Positions 1-10,189 of a DNA stretch of 64,000 nucleotides are shown here, one piece after another. The notes under the pieces are model-generated. The model saw nothing but the letters and a program-made list of their open reading frames with translations. It was not told the origin of the DNA and ran no database searches. The DNA lies in the NCBI GenBank assembly GCA_035610365.1, contig CM069436.1:10592937-10656936 (forward strand), written 5' to 3'. The stretch's first letter is position 1. Each line of letters begins with the position of its first letter. The position numbers were made by a program, and so were the translations under genes. Source of the stretch: Aquatica leii (lineage: Eukaryota > Arthropoda > Insecta > Coleoptera > Lampyridae).

Positions 1-480
1 TTTTTGATATGCCATTAGCTCGCATATTGGAAACACTGGAATAAGTACCCTCTTTTTTTAATATTTAATTATTTGTTTCGGTGTCGGTCGTATACATCAA
101 CGACTAGACATATACGCCTTAACTTACCCAACCTTTTTCGCACTTATCTATCGAGTTATAACGGTCACCAACTCTAATTTTCCGAATGCAACGTTAAGCC
201 ATTCTTGATTTACGTATACGCAATGTTGCTTAATTTCAAAATCCGTTAAAACTAATTTTACTGTGATCTTAGTTGCGAATTATTATGTGCTGTGTATTTC
301 TTTTTTTATTGTGTTTTTATTCATTTTATTTTACCGTTGTACTTGTTGATACACTTATGTTGTTTCATTTTTTACCTTAAGCGTTGTCAGGTAAAAACAA
401 GCAGCTGAAGATTTATTTCTGTCCGTTTTGGATTTTTTTTTAACTTGAGTTACAATTGGCACATTAAAGACAATCTGCCA
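1..480. other. Left flank, no gene seen
   Basis: AT-rich sequence before the BEL/Pao remnant. No open frame of note, and no clear LTR boundary or primer-binding site could be placed. It may hold the decayed 5' LTR or leader of the element that follows, but nothing in it proves that. Confidence 0.4.
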
Positions 481-619
481 TTTTCCAACGCTTGCTCAGT
501 TTAGGAGAGGTTATACCGAATTAGAAGTTAAAGCCGAAATTCTTTTAGAAAATAATGTTACTAAAAGTAGCGTGGTAATAAATTCAAATAATTCATTTGC
601 TTCAAGCGGCTTTCACTAG

Positions 620-1383
620 CAAGACCGAGCTAAGCTTCCCGTCATATCTTTGCCAAAGTTTGACAAAACTCATCAAGCTATCGAAGTTTTTTTGAAGTTT
701 TTGAAGCCCTAGTAGGAAACAATGAAAATCTAAACGATACAGAAAAGTTTTTATATTTATAAAACTGTGCTGCTAGACAAAATTATTGGCGAGTTAAAAA
801 CCAACGAGAATAATTATCACGTATCAATTTTTATCTAATAGATGCAATATAATTGAAGAAACTTGTAGCATTGTTTTGAAAGGCCCGCCAGGAAATCCAA
901 GTAGGTCATTTTGGTGGCAAAAAATTTATTTCTGAAGCCAAGAATTTTTCATTCACTTTGGCACAATCGTCTAGTTCTTCCTTTCTTTGTAAAGAACAAT
1001 ATTTTTTAAGCAATGGTTCATCATTCTTGACTTTGTCAACTCGAACTCGTTTTAATAAAGTAAGAGCATTTAAGTTCTGTGCCATTTGTCTTCGCCACAA
1101 CAATAAATCTAAATGCACGTCTACTTTAAATTGCAAATTTTGTAAGCAGCGTCATAATCATCTACTGTGTTTGAAGAGTCCTGCTCAACCTAATACGAAT
1201 TCTACCATAGATGTTGAAACTTTAACTGATTCTGCCAGCGTCTCTTTAGACTCTACAGAAAATAATATATTTGTATCTGGCAACACAGAGTCTTCCGTTT
1301 GTGGTTTTTCTAGAGCTTCCAAAGTCTTATTGTCTACTGTCCAGGTTAATATTCTTAACGGTGATAAATGTTTAACAGTTTGA
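620..1383 (+). pseudogene. BEL/Pao Gag and zinc-knuckle region (broken)
   Basis: From about 620 to 900 a stop-riddled frame keeps the Pao Gag pattern (AKLP..SLPKFD followed by spaced hydrophobic residues). From 958 the open frame contains closely spaced Cys and His residues (FCAICLRHNNKSKC...C.FCKQRHNHLLC), the two-knuckle nucleic-acid-binding region found in Pao polyproteins just before the protease. The frame runs into a TGA at 1381-1383 immediately before the protease motif. In the family this region packages the element RNA. Here it is a fossil. Confidence 0.75.
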
Positions 1384-1875
1384 GGTCTATTAGATTCGGG
1401 GTCTCAGCACAACTTTATTTCAGAAAAGGTTTATGAAAGGTTGAATATTCCATTCAATGCTATTAATTTAACTCTAAAAGGAATTAATAGCGTTATTTCT
1501 ACATGTTCAAAGTACACATCTATTCATTTACAATCTACAACTGGTAGATTCAATTTGAATATTGATTGTTTAATAGTTCCTACAATCACAGATAAATTAC
1601 TAAAAGTCTGTTTCAACAAGGATCTTCTTAACGTACCTTCTCACTTACGTCTAGCAGACAGCTCATATCATAAACCCGGAGATATTGATCTATTAATTGG
1701 TTCGTCTATTTTTTATAAATTATTATTACCGGATCAAGTATCTCTAGGTGCATCTATACCTATTTTGCAAAATACATTGCTTAGTTGGGTCGTTTCTGGT
1801 AACTTGATAAGCTGTTCTTCAAAGGCGGACAACATTAGTGACGTTAGTATTTGTTGCCATTTGACAGATCAATAA
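1384..1875 (+). pseudogene. BEL/Pao aspartic protease region
   Basis: Directly after the in-frame TGA the same frame continues with LLDSGSQHNFIS, the DSG active-site box of a retropepsin with the family's usual Q-x-N/S-F-I continuation. It stays open to 1875. Downstream text such as DIDLLIGSSIFYKLL and LSWVVSGNL matches the spacer that joins protease to RT in Pao polyproteins. The single premature stop separates it from the zinc-knuckle region, so no functional polyprotein can be made. Confidence 0.75.
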
Positions 1876-2634
1876 ATCTAATTTTGGTCAGTCATTGACT
1901 AAATTTTGGGACTTAGACAATCATAAACCTGTTTCAAGGTTATCTTTGCTTTCCCCACAAGAAAGGTTCTGTGAAGGCCAATTTTTGGAATCAATTCGTG
2001 TTGATGAGAATGGTTATCTTTCAGTACGCATTCCGTACAACTCAAAAATAACGTTGTTAGAGGATTCTGGCCATATTAGAGAAGCGTTTTCATAAGGATT
2101 CTAAGCTTCTTAAAGAATACTCCAAGTTTATGTTCGATTATGAAAGGCTTGGGCATATGACCAAAATTACCGAAAGAGTATCGCTATCTGACTCTTTTGT
2201 TGAAACGGCTAATGGATCTTTTAATGTTGGTTTTGTACCACCTCAATTCTTTCCTCATCAGGCTGTTTTAAAGCAGGCATCTTTAACGACAAAATCACCT
2301 GTTGTATTTGATGCCAGTGCTAAATCTGCCAGTGGTTTTTTAGTTAATGACGCTCAGCTGGTGGGACTTCAAGTTCAAGATAACTTACTTGATATTTTAT
2401 TACGCTTTCGCGCGCACGAGGTCGCCATTTCTGGAGACATTGCAAAAAAATATACCGCATGGTTAACGGTTTTAGCATATTCTATGGAAAGAAACTCCTG
2501 ACAAACCGCTTTCTATATTTCGCGTAAATACAATTACGTACGGCACTGCATCTGTCAGCTTCTTGGCTACTCGTTGTCTAATTTATCTTGCCGAATTGAA
2601 CAAGAAAGCGTTTCCCGCATCAGCGAAAGTTATA

Positions 2635-2736
2635 TTGACTTCCAGAAAAATGACAACACCTAGAAGTTGTTGAACGATTTTACTAAAATTTTCAGGAAAA
2701 GTCTATTTTCATGAAACAAAGTGATGATTAAAATTT
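2635..2736 (+). repeat. Left terminal inverted repeat of Tc1/mariner copy
   Basis: About 100 bp that match the complement of 3619-3720, including the run CATGAAACAAAGTGA. Preceded by the TA target duplication at 2633-2634. Confidence 0.9.
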
Positions 2737-3475
2737 AAAAACAAAAGAACAAAAGCTTAAAAAGTTTTTTTGAATAATGAGTTGCTCCGCCACGATTTGT
2801 AATACACTGATTTAGACGTCTTGACATGCTATCAATCAAGTGATCTATAGCTGCTTGTGGTATATCGTCTCAAGCTTCTTGAATCCGTAACTGGAGATCG
2901 TGTAAGTTATCTGGAGGGTGTGGTTAATTACCCAGTCGCTTACCAATCATATCCCATACATGTTCAACGGGCGACAAATCAGGCGACCGAGCAGGCCATA
3001 GAGGGACGGCAATGCTAGCTTCTTCCAAAAAAATCTTCCCAATTAACCTTTTTGTTGGTCCACTCCAGTCTGCGTAGAAGTGGTGTAAGAGGAAGACATA
3101 AAAATGACGATATCAACGCAACCCATAAGATCTTATCCTGCGATAAACAGATGACATTGACATTCTGAGTCCTATAACTCTAATCCAATCATTTGTAATT
3201 AATCGAGATGTTGAAAATCTGTCTCTTGTGGCCAAAATTCTTAATCGACGTTTTTCGCGATCTGTAGTCCTCCGAGGACGTTCAGATCCACAGCGATGAT
3301 GTTAAACCCCTTCCTCGGACCATTTAAACCAACATCTCTATACCGATGAAACATTTCGGTTTACACGACGAGCAATTTCTTTTAGCGAAAGTCCGGCCTC
3401 TCTCATACCAATAATACGACCACGTTCAAAATCAATTAATTGGACAAAACGTTGATGTTGACGTACTCTCGGCAT
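2737..3475 (-). pseudogene. Tc1-type transposase, broken
   Basis: Starting from the ATG at 3475 the minus strand reads MPRVRQHQRFVQLIDFERGR, then an HTH region with GLSLKEIARRVNRNVSSV, typical of Tc1 N-terminal DNA-binding domains. A second HTH-like stretch (DREKRRLRILATRDRFSTS) follows. The C-terminus is clear near 2990-2770: LWPARSPDLSPVEHVWDMIG and the final NRGGATHY. SPDLSPVE is the third catalytic block. The middle, with the first two catalytic aspartates, is missing, and several stops interrupt the frame. Tc1 transposases are normally about 340 residues; the remaining sequence is too short for that. Confidence 0.85.
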
Positions 3476-3618
3476 TGTTGTCAAGTTCGGAATGAAATTG
3501 TGAACAAACAACAACAATTTGCAAATTTGAGAATTACTAAATGGTCTACTACTTCAAATCTATTGTTACTATGGAAACAACTGGAAAAAAACAAAAAACT
3601 ACTGGTTAGATTTTATTC

Positions 3619-3720
3619 AAATTTTAATCCTCACTTTGTTTCATGAAAATGGACGTTTTCTAAAAATTTCAAGAAAATCGTTCAACAAGTTCTAGGTGTT
3701 GCCATTTTTCTGGAAGTCAG
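3619..3720 (-). repeat. Right terminal inverted repeat of Tc1/mariner copy
   Basis: Complement of the left repeat at 2635-2736 with a handful of substitutions. Followed by TA at 3721-3722. Confidence 0.9.
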
Positions 3721-4089
3721 TACATATCAAAAAACTTCTATATGGACGACCTTCTCCTTTCAACCACTTCAATTGAGAAGGCCATCCGCCTCAAGAATAA
3801 AGTTTCTTCTATTCTTGCTTCTGTTGGATTTGTCGTGAGACAGTTTTTGTCTGATAAACTTGAAGTACTTAATTCTGCTAATACAACAGCTGTGAACCTC
3901 GCTACCATTTCTCTAGGTGAACGCTCTGATTCTAAAACGTTAGGTTTGCATTGGGATTCGGAAAAAGATTGTTTGTTTTGCAAGGTTGAAGTATCTGACG
4001 GCGATGCCATCCCTACAAAAAAAGAAATTTTTTCTGCTATTGCCATGGTGTTTGATCCTCTGGGTCTTTTTTCACCTCTCAAAAATTAA

Positions 4090-5035
4090 TGATGGCAGAC
4101 CGGCCTAGACTGAAACGATCCTATTTCTACCGATCTTGTTTCTATATGGATTTTCTTTAGAGCTCAATTGTCAGAGCTAGGCACTATAAAAGTTAATCGT
4201 TGTGTTATTCCGTCGCAATGTACAGATATTCAATTACACGGATTTTCCGACGCTAACAGCGTTGCGTATGGTTGTTGTTTTTTCTTGCGTTGCCGTACTT
4301 TTACCGGCAAGATTATTTCAAATCTTTTAACTTCAAAATCTCGCGTCTCACCTTTGCACACTATTTCTATTTCTCCTTTGGAACTGTGCGCTGCAGTTTT
4401 ACTTGCGGAATGGTGCCCCAAAGTTCTTAGCATTTTCAACCTTGAGCTTACTTAAGTTTATTTATGGGCAAAGTCCAAGATTGTTTTGAACTGGATCAAT
4501 TCTGTTTCCAACAAATACAAGACTTTTGTGGCAAACCGTATCGTTACGATTCAAGAATTTACTAATACTCAAAAGTGGCACTATGTCGCTACTTCTAATA
4601 ATCCCGCTGATTTAATTTCTTGTGAATCAAACATTACAAATTTAGAAAAGAATGTTTTTTGGTTCCATTGCCCTCAGTTCCTTCTAGATAACGAATTAGC
4701 GATTTATCCTAATTACGCGAGAGAAACAAATGAGATTGAAGAGCTTAAGATATTGACTGTACTAGCTAGTTTTACATCTACTGAAACTGAATATATCAAT
4801 TCAATTTTTTGTAGATATTCTACGCTAAAGAAACTTTAACGAGTTTTTGCTTACGTTTTAAGGTTTGATTGGAACTGTCAAAACGCTAATAAGTTAAAAA
4901 ATGTACTCAATGTAAGTGAATTAAATAATTCTTTAAACGCGTTGGTAAAATTGTGCCAACAATCTGTTTTTCATACTAAAATCAAATCTATTAAAAACGG
5001 AAAAACTATTAAGTTCACAAACTTACAAAATTAAT
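4090..5035 (+). pseudogene. BEL/Pao RNase H and start of integrase region
   Basis: The frame 4168-4455 contains LHGFSDANSVAYG, then TSKSRVSPLHTISISPLELCAAVLLA, the RNase H core of Pao elements. The frame 4486-4839 continues with NPADLISC, the last RNase H motif. From 4840 to 5035 the translated text (RFDWNCQN, a KLCQQSVFHTKI stretch) resembles the linker before integrase, then stops. No HHCC finger or DDE core follows, so the element is cut here. Confidence 0.75.
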
Positions 5036-5040
5036 AGTAC

Positions 5041-6339
5041 AACACTATCATCCGGAGTTACTTCATTACACTTATAATTAAATACCTTATTTTTTAAAGT
5101 TAACTCCCCCAAATAAATTGTTAAAATTAAAACTATTACAAGCATTTTTACTAACGTTATTGCAATTTAATTTTTTATTTTAAAAAAATGCATATTTGCA
5201 ATTGCAATTTTAATAGAAAATTCTAAATTATTTTAAAGTAAACAGTAGTAAAATGCGAAAAATGGAAAATTTCATTACGTTGTGTACTCTCACCGGAATA
5301 GTCTCATGAGTGGCATTAATCGATATCAATCTCAGTTTATAACGTTACATTACAGTCAATGCTTTTGTATCATAAATAAATTACTAGTAACCAACTAACA
5401 TTAATCAACTAAAATCAACAAATCCGTAACATAGATTTCAGTAAAATAATAAGCATAAACCATAAAAGTAAATAAAATAATTAAAAAAATAATATAAAGG
5501 TAAACAAGAACATTTTTTAATAAATTTTAAATTGCATATAAAATAGTATAATGTAATTTAAATTGCAGTTAAACTTCGTTAGATCTGAGACAAAAAGTTT
5601 AAAACATGAAGCGCCAGTGTGAAGAGCTTTTGTCTGAAATTTCTAGTTTAAGTTGATTAGTTCAATTTTTAACTTAAAAATTAAAATTTTTACAATTAAA
5701 AAAGTAGATTTATTTTGTAAAAAAAGGGTAACAATTTTAGCTACAATTTGGTTTAAATAAACAATTATGTAAAACAATTGTGCCACGTGTTTGTCATGTT
5801 TTAATTGAATAGTTTTTGTGAACAAATCTTACAACTTCATTCGTGAAAACTTATTAATATAAAATAAACTGTATTAAAATGAAATTTTATTTTAAAAAAT
5901 ATATATTATTTTGAGTTAAAATTGTAAATACACAAAACTGTAACAAACAAGAATCTAACAACAACAACAAATATTTAATGTAACTAAACTGCGACATTTA
6001 TTATTATGTCAGATAAATTTTTAAGGAATAAAAAAGTTTTTTTCAACATTTTGTTTTTTTTGCCATAGGTGATAAAAAACAATTTTTTGCATTACAAAAA
6101 CCACTTTAACAAGCAATACATTTCCATTCAGAAATGAATAGTCGATGTTTTCGTTTAAACAGAATAGAAGGGAACGACCAAAGGCTATTACAAACTTTGT
6201 GTGTTTTCCAAATATACCACGATTGACGTCAGATGAATATCAAAACACTTTCTGCTAAGAGAATTACTAATTACACCTAAAAACACACTTGCTTTTGTAT
6301 ATGGTGCTTTAATTAAACTAGTGTTGATTAATATTTGCT
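5041..6339. other. AT-rich stretch, no gene seen
   Basis: Very AT-rich with many short poly-A/T runs. I found no splice-flanked coding stretch, no copper-ligand motif on the minus strand that would continue the multicopper oxidase, and no recognisable repeat. Confidence 0.5.
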
Positions 6340-6573
6340 ATGAAAGTCAACTATGTACTAACTAAACAACTTATAAAAATTCAGAAATGTAATATTAACA
6401 TGTTAATTAAACAAAATAGAATAGAATTACAGCTAATTGTTTTGTTTTTATTGTTTCCAAACAGCATTACATTTGCTAATGATAAATTTATTTGTTCAAA
6501 AAGATTTATTGGCAAAATTAATAAAACAAAAATCGTTTGTTGTAACAAAGATTTAAGTTACACATTAGCTTAA
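6340..6573 (+). CDS. Small ORF with secretory-like segment, unrecognised
   Basis: A 77-codon ORF. Residues about 32-46 form a hydrophobic stretch (LQLIVLFLLFPNSITFA) resembling a signal-peptide core with a possible cleavage after FA. The rest is short and basic with three cysteines (one early, a CC pair near the end). The AT-rich setting makes chance ORFs of this size likely. A coding-looking stretch with a similar C..(K)..F.GN.KTK..C pattern lies downstream at 6718-6914. I do not recognise the protein and cannot say that it is expressed. Confidence 0.22.
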   Translation: MKVNYVLTKQLIKIQKCNINMLIKQNRIELQLIVLFLLFPNSITFANDKFICSKRFIGKINKTKIVCCNKDLSYTLA

Positions 6574-6717
6574 TGATTCACATAGGTGATTAATTAGATT
6601 TACATATCAAAATTCAACACTACTTAAACTTGGTCTGATTTATTTTATTTATTTATTTAAATAAAAGCATTACAAAACTACAATTTAGGATTTTATTGTT
6701 TTTGTTTTTTTGCTGAT

Positions 6718-6914
6718 TGAAGACTTGATTTTGAAACTCACTTTAGAACTCCGCAAAGAGTACATCAAAAAAAGCAAAATCTGCGACAATACAAACGGTC
6801 AATGGGGTATACAAAATTGACACAAGTGCAAAATTGTAAAATTTAAAGGAAACAAAACAAAAGAAATGTGTGTAATAAATAACAAATACATTTGTAAATT
6901 TGAAGTGACGTTTT
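6718..6914 (+). pseudogene. Cys-containing coding-like stretch with in-frame stop
   Basis: One frame reads protein-like text for about 65 codons (LRKEYIKKSKICDNTNGQWG, one TGA, then HKCKIVKFKGNKTKEMCVIN). It ends at a consensus-looking splice donor (AG|GTATGT near 6917). The TGA near 6818 means it is either a broken exon or not an exon. It shares a loose C..F.G..KTK..C pattern with the small ORF at 6340-6573. No family is recognised. Confidence 0.2.
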
Positions 6915-7017
6915 TAGGTATGTACATTCAGTGGCGGTTCTAGAGTTAAACTGTATTATCTTTTGCTGTTTTACCACAAATTAATTAAAAATTATAAAAA
7001 AAATTAAATATAAACCC

Positions 7018-7141
7018 AATGTTCATTTGTCTAGTTTGAAAGTATCTAATCCTTCTATCCCTTTACTTTATTGTTTACCAAGAATTCATAAACCCAATTT
7101 TCCTATTAGACCAGCTGTAAATTTTATTCATTCGAAGTTTA
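7018..7141 (+). pseudogene. Penelope-like RT fragment
   Basis: A short frame reads SIPLLYCLPRIHKPNFPIRP followed by AVNFIHSKF. The block LP+IHKP..PIRP.V is the RT motif typical of Penelope-like retroelements. It starts and ends abruptly, and the LINE leader begins right after it. Two other Penelope-like pieces occur in the window (45.5 kb and 49.8-51.3 kb). Confidence 0.65.
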
Positions 7142-7311
7142 GATTTTGAAGTGAAAGTGTCGTATTTTGATATCGCCGCGCACACATTGTAAACATTGCT
7201 GGTAATTATTAAATTAACTTAAATCTAATAGTGCATAAATTCTGTGTAATCCGAATTTAATTCCCCAATAATAATTGGGGAATTACACAAACATCTAATA
7301 CCTTAAACACT

Positions 7312-8590
7312 ATGAATCTATCTACATCCAGTGCCCCCAGCCACAGGGGTTCTGACAACAACGAACCAAAGACATCAAACCTTACACCAACTCAATTATT
7401 TTCAAGCATCCTTAAAACAACACCAACCTTTACATATCCAAAAAAAGATCAAGCTATTTTACTAAATTCAGTCACTAGTTTAAAAATTAAAGATTATATA
7501 TACGCAATTGGCAACATAGTGCACCCGAAAAACATAATAGCAGCATCTCGAATTTCAAATGAAAGAATTTGTATATACTTTACAAGCAAACAAATCGTAG
7601 ATAAATTACTCGAAACCAAAAATACAATCGTCATTGAAAACAATTTAGTAACATAGTAAAAGATTAAACACACCTTCAATGAAATTATTCTTATCAAATA
7701 TTCCGCCTATCATTCCAAACGAGTATATTGAAAATGTTTTAAAAGATAATTTACATTTGGAATTAATGTCACCAATACATTTTATTAAAGCGGAACTAAA
7801 TAACGCAGAATACGCCCATATCTATAGCTTCCGACGTTTTACATATGTAACAATGGAAAAAAATATTGATATTCCCAATTCATGTTTGATAAATATTGAA
7901 GGAGATCATTACCGCATATTTTTACAAATCGACGAATCGAAATGTTATAAATGTGGAAAGGAAGACCACCTAGCAGCAAAATGCACTCAAGCAACTAAAA
8001 TACCAACCGAACAAACCCTTAATTTACAACCCGAAGAAACAGTTCAATTTAAAAGAAACAAACGTACGTTTTCAACTACGCATACTGATTCATCTCCAGA
8101 TATAATAGACATCACAAACCAAAATCAAATAGTATTTGAAACTCAAAAACTGAATCCAATAGTACAAAATAATGAGGAAACCCTAGAAACGTTTAAGCAA
8201 CCAAAACAAATTGTTACCACTAAACGAACAAAACCTACAAAGAAACCTAAACAAAACTCCGACACAGAAGACGCAGTAGAAAACATGTTATCTCCAATTA
8301 AACAGTATCTAAGTAATCAAGAAAATTTTGAGTTTACGTTTTCCGAATTTCAAAGTTTTTATAATAAAATTGTAACATCACCTCACCCATTAGAAGTAGC
8401 AGTATCATTTATGCCTAATATAGACAGATTAATCGACATATTAAAAGATCTATATCCGCTACTCACCTATCAAAAGATAAAAAATCGCTTTACTCCAATA
8501 ATTAACGTCATACGCAAAACGAGAGACCGGGACAGCGAATACAGCAGTTCTTCTCAAGAATCATATGTAGACAATGCTGATATACGATAA
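7312..8590 (+). pseudogene. LINE ORF1 (Gag-like, zinc knuckle), one frameshift
   Basis: Two frames, 7312-7656 and 7679-8590, give one protein interrupted by a frameshift around 7656-7679. The second part contains the knuckle CYKCGKEDHLAAKC (C-x2-C-x4-H-x4-C, near 7945), which binds element RNA in LINE ORF1 proteins. Before it lies a region typical of Gag-like ORF1s (FLSNIPPIIPNEYIENVLKD), and after it a Lys-rich, low-complexity tail. ORF1 overlaps the start of ORF2 by about 17 bases. Apart from the frameshift it is well preserved, suggesting a fairly recent insertion. Confidence 0.8.
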
Positions 8591-10170
8591 CGTTATGAAA
8601 ATTATCCAATTTAATTGCAACGGTTTTTTTGCCCATATAAACGACATTCGCATACTTACCACTAAACATCAACCTGTAGCATTATGCATTCAAGAAACAC
8701 ATTTCAAAAAAAGACACAATACTTCCAAGGATAATATCCACAACAAACCACGTATTACAGAACACGCTAGCGGTGGAGTATGCACTTTTATCGAGTCAGA
8801 CATACATCTTGAATTAATTCCTCTTACTACTACATTAGAAGCGACAGCAACAGTTCTTTATTTAAAACAAAAAATAACAATTTGCAATATCTACATACCA
8901 CCCAACTATCAGTTAAAGACAGAAGAAATACATGAAATTATTGAACAACTTCCTATACCGTATATTATAATGGGCGATTTTAACGCACATAGTACACATT
9001 GGGAATCATCTTACTCTAACAGCAAAGGTAAAATTGTAGAAAAACTTCTAGATAGATCGGATATAACTTTACTAAACACTGGCCTACCAACCCATTTTTG
9101 CAGTAGAACAAACAAGTTTTCGACAATAGATTTATCACTGAGCCATCCAAAACTAATAACTAAACTTCAATGGACAGTAGAAAATGATTTTTATGATAGC
9201 GACCATCGCCCGATAATAATATCCAGCACAAACACTAACACACAAACATCAACAAATTACCCAAAAAAATGAAGAGTGCTACAGGCTCAATGGGACATTT
9301 TTCAAACTAATCATAAACAATCACTATATCTTTAATCCTACAGACAATATAGACATAATGAACAATAGTATAACCAACATTATCATTCAAGCAGCTCAAA
9401 AAGCAATACCTCAAACTGGAAATAGACATCAGTCACATATTATGTACCATGGTGGTCACAAAACTGCAAAACAGCCGTTCAAAACAAAGTTATTGCTTTC
9501 AAACAATATATAAAGTATAAAACTATGAATACACTTATAGAATACAAAAAGTACAGAGCAATTGCAAGAAGAACAATAAAACAAAGTAAACAACAAACGT
9601 GGACCGGATATACAAATTATATTAATTATAAATCAAAAAATAAACAAGTATGGCAAAAGATCAAACGCATGAAAGGTCACCAAACACCGTTTCACATAAC
9701 CGAATTAAACATAAACAACAATATTATAACCACACAAATAGATGTAGCAAACACTCTTGGAAAAAACTTTGCCGTGGACTCCAATTCTTCCCAGTACGAT
9801 CCAGAATTTTTACAGTATACAGAAACTAAAGAAAAACAAGCATTGTTCATACCAGACAATAATACTGAAGAATAAAATCTACCTATAACTATAAAAGAAT
9901 TTGAATATAATTTAGATTTTTGCAAAAATTCTTCTCCCGGTATAGATAACGTTCATTATTTTATGATTAAACACCTTCCTGCTTCATTAAAAATTTAACT
10001 GTTACATTTTTTTAATCATATATAGATAAACAACGTTTTTCCAAGACAATAGAAAAAAGCTATAATCATACCTATATTAAAGCCAAACAAAACTAGAACA
10101 GACGTCAATAGTTACGGACCAATTTCACTCACTAGCACACTTTGTAAAGTTATGGAAAGAATAGTAAAGA
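8574..10170 (+). pseudogene. LINE ORF2: endonuclease and partial reverse transcriptase
   Basis: The open frame 8574-9272 is an APE-type endonuclease: IIQFNCNGFFAHINDIR, ALCIQETHF (catalytic Glu), NIYIPPNY, IIMGDFNAHSTHW (catalytic D and N), STIDLSLSHP and DSDHRPIIIS (catalytic D and H). This layout is that of I/Jockey LINEs. Stops follow at 9270 and near 9330, and the same frame resumes at 9525-9875 with the linker. The RT start is visible near 9890-9990 (FCKNSSPGIDNVHYFMIKHLP) and 10080-10170 in broken frames. Motifs with the catalytic aspartates are absent. Confidence 0.82.
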
Positions 10171-10189
10171 CGCTTTGGGTAAAATTCAT

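Larger units (their letters stand above)
2635..3720 (-). mobile_element. Tc1/mariner transposon inserted in BEL RT
   Basis: A 1086-bp element is bounded by TA dinucleotides at 2633-2634 and 3721-3722 and by inverted repeats of about 100 bp. The outer end reads TGACTTCCAGAAAAATG on both sides (right end complemented) with only scattered mismatches. The transposase is on the minus strand. The insertion separates the two halves of a BEL/Pao RT, so it is younger than that element. It is itself dead, because the transposase has stops and a central deletion. Confidence 0.92.
1895..4089 (+). pseudogene. BEL/Pao reverse transcriptase, split by a DNA transposon
   Basis: Three open pieces make up the RT: 1895-2095, 2130-2501 and 3742-4089. 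The middle piece carries FFPHQAVLKQASLTTK and VVFDASAKSASG, the N-terminal RT signature of the Pao clade, then RFRAHEVAISGDIAKKY (motif A region). The last piece begins at the catalytic box YMDDLLLSTTS and ends in MVFDPLGLFSPL, the connection to RNase H. Positions 2635-3720 are foreign (Tc1/mariner with TA duplication). Frameshifts at 2095-2130 and after 2501 show it was already, or has since become, inactive. Confidence 0.85.
481..5040 (+). mobile_element. Decayed BEL/Pao LTR retrotransposon
   Basis: The pol order of a BEL/Pao element can be followed on the plus strand: Gag-like region, Cys/His knuckles, aspartic protease, reverse transcriptase, RNase H, and the start of the integrase region. 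All are broken by stops and frameshifts, and the RT is split by a Tc1/mariner insertion at 2635-3720. The family is identified by the RT block with VVFDASAKSASG (near 2300), the YMDDLLLS catalytic box (near 3740) and the RNase H phrase LHGFSDANSVAYG (near 4230), all typical of Pao. The integrase catalytic core and the 3' LTR are missing, so the element is truncated and dead. The BEL scrap at 57.6-58.5 kb belongs to the same superfamily but lies on the other strand. Confidence 0.88.
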
